Below are positions 4,811 to 7,395 of a stretch of DNA of 7,395 bases, in pieces. The stretch is from the NCBI GenBank assembly GCA_030629925.1, contig DAOVOB010000046.1, forward strand, positions 1 through 7,395, written 5' to 3'. A model generated the notes under the pieces. That model did not search any database, was not told the DNA's origin, and was given only the letters and a program-made list of their open reading frames with translations. The translations under genes were made by a program, and so were the position numbers. The DNA comes from Fidelibacterota bacterium. GTDB taxonomy: Bacteria; Fidelibacterota; Fidelibacteria; Fidelibacterales; Fidelibacteraceae. How positions within the stretch are numbered: the first letter of the stretch is position 1; every line of letters begins with the position of its first letter.

Positions 4811-7234
4811 CTAATTTTGTAGCAATCTTATTGTAGCAATTGTCCCGGGCATTGTTACCCGAACTCTGTTATTCTCCAGTTCCAATACTTTCAAATCACG
4901 CTCTCGAGCATCACAGAGAAAGGCTGTTTTTACTTTAAAATGAGGGGTCGTAAGCAAAACCGGTAGTGTCGGAACAATCGGGGTATACAAACGGACAATT
5001 ATCCCCGCCCCCCGCGAGGCCGACTTTATTACTGTTATCCGGACATCGGGATGGTCACATGTGATAACAGAATCAGTAAGTGTATGCAGGGCAATATTCT
5101 TGGAATTATTCCATGGACTGTCCTTTGCCATAAGATGGATCTTGTTATCCTGCCAATCGCCGTTTTGAGTCATTAGAAGTGCAAATTCATAGGCATAGCT
5201 TTCCTGTTCGTGACCACTGGCCGGATTTCCGGGAATACCAATCACACCAAATACTTTTTCCCGAGTGGCATTGCGCATCGCAATAAGCTCAAGCTGCCCA
5301 TCGGAACGATACGAAATTGCTCCGGGCATTGATTGCAAAACAGCGATCCCCCGTCCGGTATTATCATCCTGTAAATGAACAAAATGATGTAGCGGCCAGA
5401 AAGTGGGGTCATATATTTTTTGCGGCGGGCGAGCAACAATTCCACCGGGCGTATCCATCTGTAAATTACTTGAAGAAATGCCTGTGGCAAAACGAACGGT
5501 GACAGAATATCCCTCAGCAGCTTTTCCTTCGATACGAAAGTGAATTAGCGGCGAATCGTTGTTAAACCATATCCTGCGTTGAATCGTTTCGCCATTAAGT
5601 TCGACACTGCTAATAATCTCTAAATCCCTATCGTGTTCCTGTATCTGAATTGGAATTGATCTATTGCCGGCACGCATAGATTCCTTCCAAATACCTCCTG
5701 GAAATTCGAGTCCCATGCGCCATAAACCACCTGAATCACAATAAGTGACCAAATCATTCGAGATATCCGTCAATAAAGGTGTTTGCGTATCCTGAGATCG
5801 CAATTTGACAATTGCCCCACCGACATCTTCATCCAGCTCAATATCATAGAGCGCTGTTTTGATTTGAATTTTATTGTTTTTTCGATTCCAAGTTAATGAT
5901 TTGGATGGTTTTTCTGTCACATCAGATACAGGCAAGGCGGAAATAAGGCGATCAATAACTACATTTACCGATTTATCAGCCTGCATAAGCCAAGGGATTT
6001 GTTCTTCTTCAACAACCTTATCCGGGGAGGTTCCGGTAATAAAATCATGATGGTTTGAAACAACTGCCTGCCACCAGGGATCTTCCAGTTTCTGTGATAC
6101 GGTCTTATCTGTCCCGAGATTTTCGGGCAAAAAAGACAATTTTTCAGCCAGCAATAGATCATTGGTCAAATTACGACAACGTTGCTTAAGTACAGGGCGT
6201 GCAGTGTAAAAACCCGTCCAGTAGGGATTGGGATCAAGTCCCAATACAGGCAATTTATCCTGATAATGTTCAATCAAGGCAAGATAATCGTCCAACCCTG
6301 CATTAAGAACCCAAATGCCGGTCGTCGGATAATGATTTTTATTATATCGGTCAAGCAAAGCTATAATATCAGGGATTGGTTCCACAAAATCAAAGCCTAT
6401 GGGACATAGCATATAGGATGTGCGACTATAGGGCGCAAGTTGTGAAACATACTTTTTTACACGACGTGCAATATGGCGATCGGTCCGTAAGGAAACGGCA
6501 AGCCGAGCAAGATAAACGCGACTTACACCGGCAAAAGAAAGCAGGTCTCCCTGTCCATACGTAAAAGCATTCCAGTGACATAACACCTGCGCGTCATTTT
6601 GGTCACGCCAAACAAAATCAAGACTGCGTTCTTGCTCAAGCAAGCGTTCTGCACTTGATCCCGGCCGGGGAAAATGCTTCGATAATTCCAGATCACAACC
6701 CATAAAATACATTCCATCAATACGCGTAATAGCGGTACGATCAAAACCGGCTGCGTTCAATAGCGAGGGAAGGTTTGGTGTGCATCCAAAACTATCTGTA
6801 AAATATGCCAGTTTTGGTTCTTGTTCCATGCCGTTCGCACGTAGCCATTCCTGACCAATAAGAAAATCACGCAAAATTGCTTCCGTATCGGGTAATAAAG
6901 TATCTGCTGTAGTTACGCCGCTGCCGCTTAGGCGCAAACGTCCATTATTGATCAATTTGCGAATATTTTCCTGCTGTTCAGGATAACGATCCCAATAACG
7001 ACGTAAAAAGAATATACATTCAATCGAATAAATGCGCCGTGGTTCGCGCAACAATTCCTCAATAGCCTGATCGAGATTATGGCGAACAAAACGTTGGAAA
7101 TATTCTTCGGCCGTAAACAGCCAATTAGGATCCCAATGACTTGATTCGGAAAATATAAGTATCTGCTTGGCATCATCAGGTATACCCAGATCATGGCGCA
7201 ATTGTTGTTCATCCGGTAAAAAATTCTGTTTCAT
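4811..7234 (-). CDS. Glycoside hydrolase family 38 (alpha-mannosidase-like) protein
   Basis: An 807-residue protein with the family 38 catalytic plan. SSHWDPNWL (31-39) supplies the H-x-D zinc ligands (H33, D35; usual form HSHWDREW). YFTDSFGCTPNLP (144-156) carries the probable nucleophile and zinc ligand D147. NPYWTGFYTARPVLKQRCR (336-354) matches the substrate-site segment. NHHDFITGTSPDKV (394-407) gives the last zinc ligand H396. Residues 69-131 match the family's FLRRYW...GRL..SG.G..T.DT.LPDTE stretch. After a middle helical part (about 385-435), the C-terminal half (about 452-800) is the beta-sandwich region typical of GH38. Family enzymes remove alpha-linked mannose with retention, using zinc. 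There is no signal peptide or T9SS tail, so it should act in the cytoplasm on imported sugars. The start at 7234 is 8 nt after the stop of a GNAT gene; only a weak AAGAG precedes it, so translational coupling is likely. The exact substrate is unknown; the HWDPNW variant suggests a less-studied subfamily. Confidence 0.88.
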   Translation of the reverse strand: MKQNFLPDEQQLRHDLGIPDDAKQILIFSESSHWDPNWLFTAEEYFQRFVRHNLDQAIEELLREPRRIYSIECIFFLRRYWDRYPEQQENIRKLINNGRLRLSGSGVTTADTLLPDTEAILRDFLIGQEWLRANGMEQEPKLAYFTDSFGCTPNLPSLLNAAGFDRTAITRIDGMYFMGCDLELSKHFPRPGSSAERLLEQERSLDFVWRDQNDAQVLCHWNAFTYGQGDLLSFAGVSRVYLARLAVSLRTDRHIARRVKKYVSQLAPYSRTSYMLCPIGFDFVEPIPDIIALLDRYNKNHYPTTGIWVLNAGLDDYLALIEHYQDKLPVLGLDPNPYWTGFYTARPVLKQRCRNLTNDLLLAEKLSFLPENLGTDKTVSQKLEDPWWQAVVSNHHDFITGTSPDKVVEEEQIPWLMQADKSVNVVIDRLISALPVSDVTEKPSKSLTWNRKNNKIQIKTALYDIELDEDVGGAIVKLRSQDTQTPLLTDISNDLVTYCDSGGLWRMGLEFPGGIWKESMRAGNRSIPIQIQEHDRDLEIISSVELNGETIQRRIWFNNDSPLIHFRIEGKAAEGYSVTVRFATGISSSNLQMDTPGGIVARPPQKIYDPTFWPLHHFVHLQDDNTGRGIAVLQSMPGAISYRSDGQLELIAMRNATREKVFGVIGIPGNPASGHEQESYAYEFALLMTQNGDWQDNKIHLMAKDSPWNNSKNIALHTLTDSVITCDHPDVRITVIKSASRGAGIIVRLYTPIVPTLPVLLTTPHFKVKTAFLCDARERDLKVLELENNRVRVTMPGTIATIRLLQN

Positions 7235-7242
7235 ATTAAATA

Positions 7243-7395
7243 TTAGCTCTTCAATTCTTTTGTTATTCTGTAAAAATTTATGATCTTGGTTTTTTGGAGA
7301 GATACTGAAAATTCCTCTAGAATTTTATAAGCTGAATTTTTGTAAAAACGCATGGCATTTATATTGTCTTTTTCAACATCTACTACTATTCTTTC
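7243..7395 (-). CDS. GNAT family N-acetyltransferase, C-terminal end (cut by right window edge)
   Basis: The last 50 codons before a TAA at 7245-7243. The protein ends VDVEKDNINAMRFYKNSAYK followed by ILEEF and, near the end, INFYRITKELKS. This is the usual GNAT close: a V-strand, the N-x-x-A-x-x-(F/L)Y motif that sits by the acetyl-CoA, a (L/S)(G/A)(F/Y)K turn, and a final beta-strand (INFYRITKEL). Such enzymes move an acetyl group from acetyl-CoA to an amine. The substrate cannot be told because the acceptor-binding half is outside the window. The 8-nt gap to the GH38 gene implies a shared transcript. Short length limits certainty, but the motif order is characteristic. Confidence 0.75.
   Translation of the reverse strand, partial: ERIVVDVEKDNINAMRFYKNSAYKILEEFSVSLQKTKIINFYRITKELKS

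Noticed and set aside
5242..6744. Several 60-80-codon open frames within the GH38 gene, both strands
   Set aside because: All are shadows in other frames of a continuous 807-codon gene with catalytic motifs.

Overview
The window looks like a piece of chromosome from a bacterium of the FCB superphylum (Bacteroidetes/Ignavibacteria/Calditrichaeota/Marinimicrobia/KSB1-type lineages). The strongest clue is the secreted protein at 773-2473. It ends in a type IX secretion (Por) sorting domain with the NYPNPFNP motif that is typical of these groups. An iron-binding/PAS protein of the DUF438 family and a DUF1858-DUF2249 protein fit an anaerobic or microaerophilic lifestyle. The exact phylum cannot be fixed from this sequence. 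The DNA is AT-rich, especially between genes.

All six supported genes lie on the minus strand, so transcription runs from high to low coordinates. In that order they are: (1) the last 50 codons of a GNAT acetyltransferase (7395-7243, cut by the window edge); (2) a GH38 alpha-mannosidase-like glycosidase starting 8 nt later (7234-4811); (3) a 446-bp AT-rich intergenic region with two adjoining imperfect palindromes next to the GH38 stop, plus two small perfect dyads and a candidate promoter for the next operon; (4) a two-gene operon of a DUF438-hemerythrin-PAS protein (4364-3135) and a DUF1858-DUF2249 protein (3123-2617), closed by a clear Rho-independent terminator; (5) a monocistronic secreted protein with three Big_2-like Ig domains and a T9SS tail (2473-773), also closed by a terminator; (6) the N-terminal 184 codons of a glutamine synthetase family protein (552-1, cut by the left edge).

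Functionally there are four separate units. The GNAT-GH38 pair suggests intracellular glycoside breakdown or modification. The DUF438/DUF2249 pair suggests a cytoplasmic redox, oxygen or NO-related sensing or protection module. The Big_2/T9SS protein is an exported surface or secreted protein. The glutamine synthetase homologue belongs to ammonia assimilation or a related ATP-dependent ligation. The candidate promoters in front of the last three units share a TTG-N20-TANNTT arrangement that resembles the housekeeping promoter described for Bacteroidetes. The nearest things here to undescribed biology are the palindromic element at 4692-4803 and the DUF438/DUF2249 operon with its altered hemerythrin ligand set.
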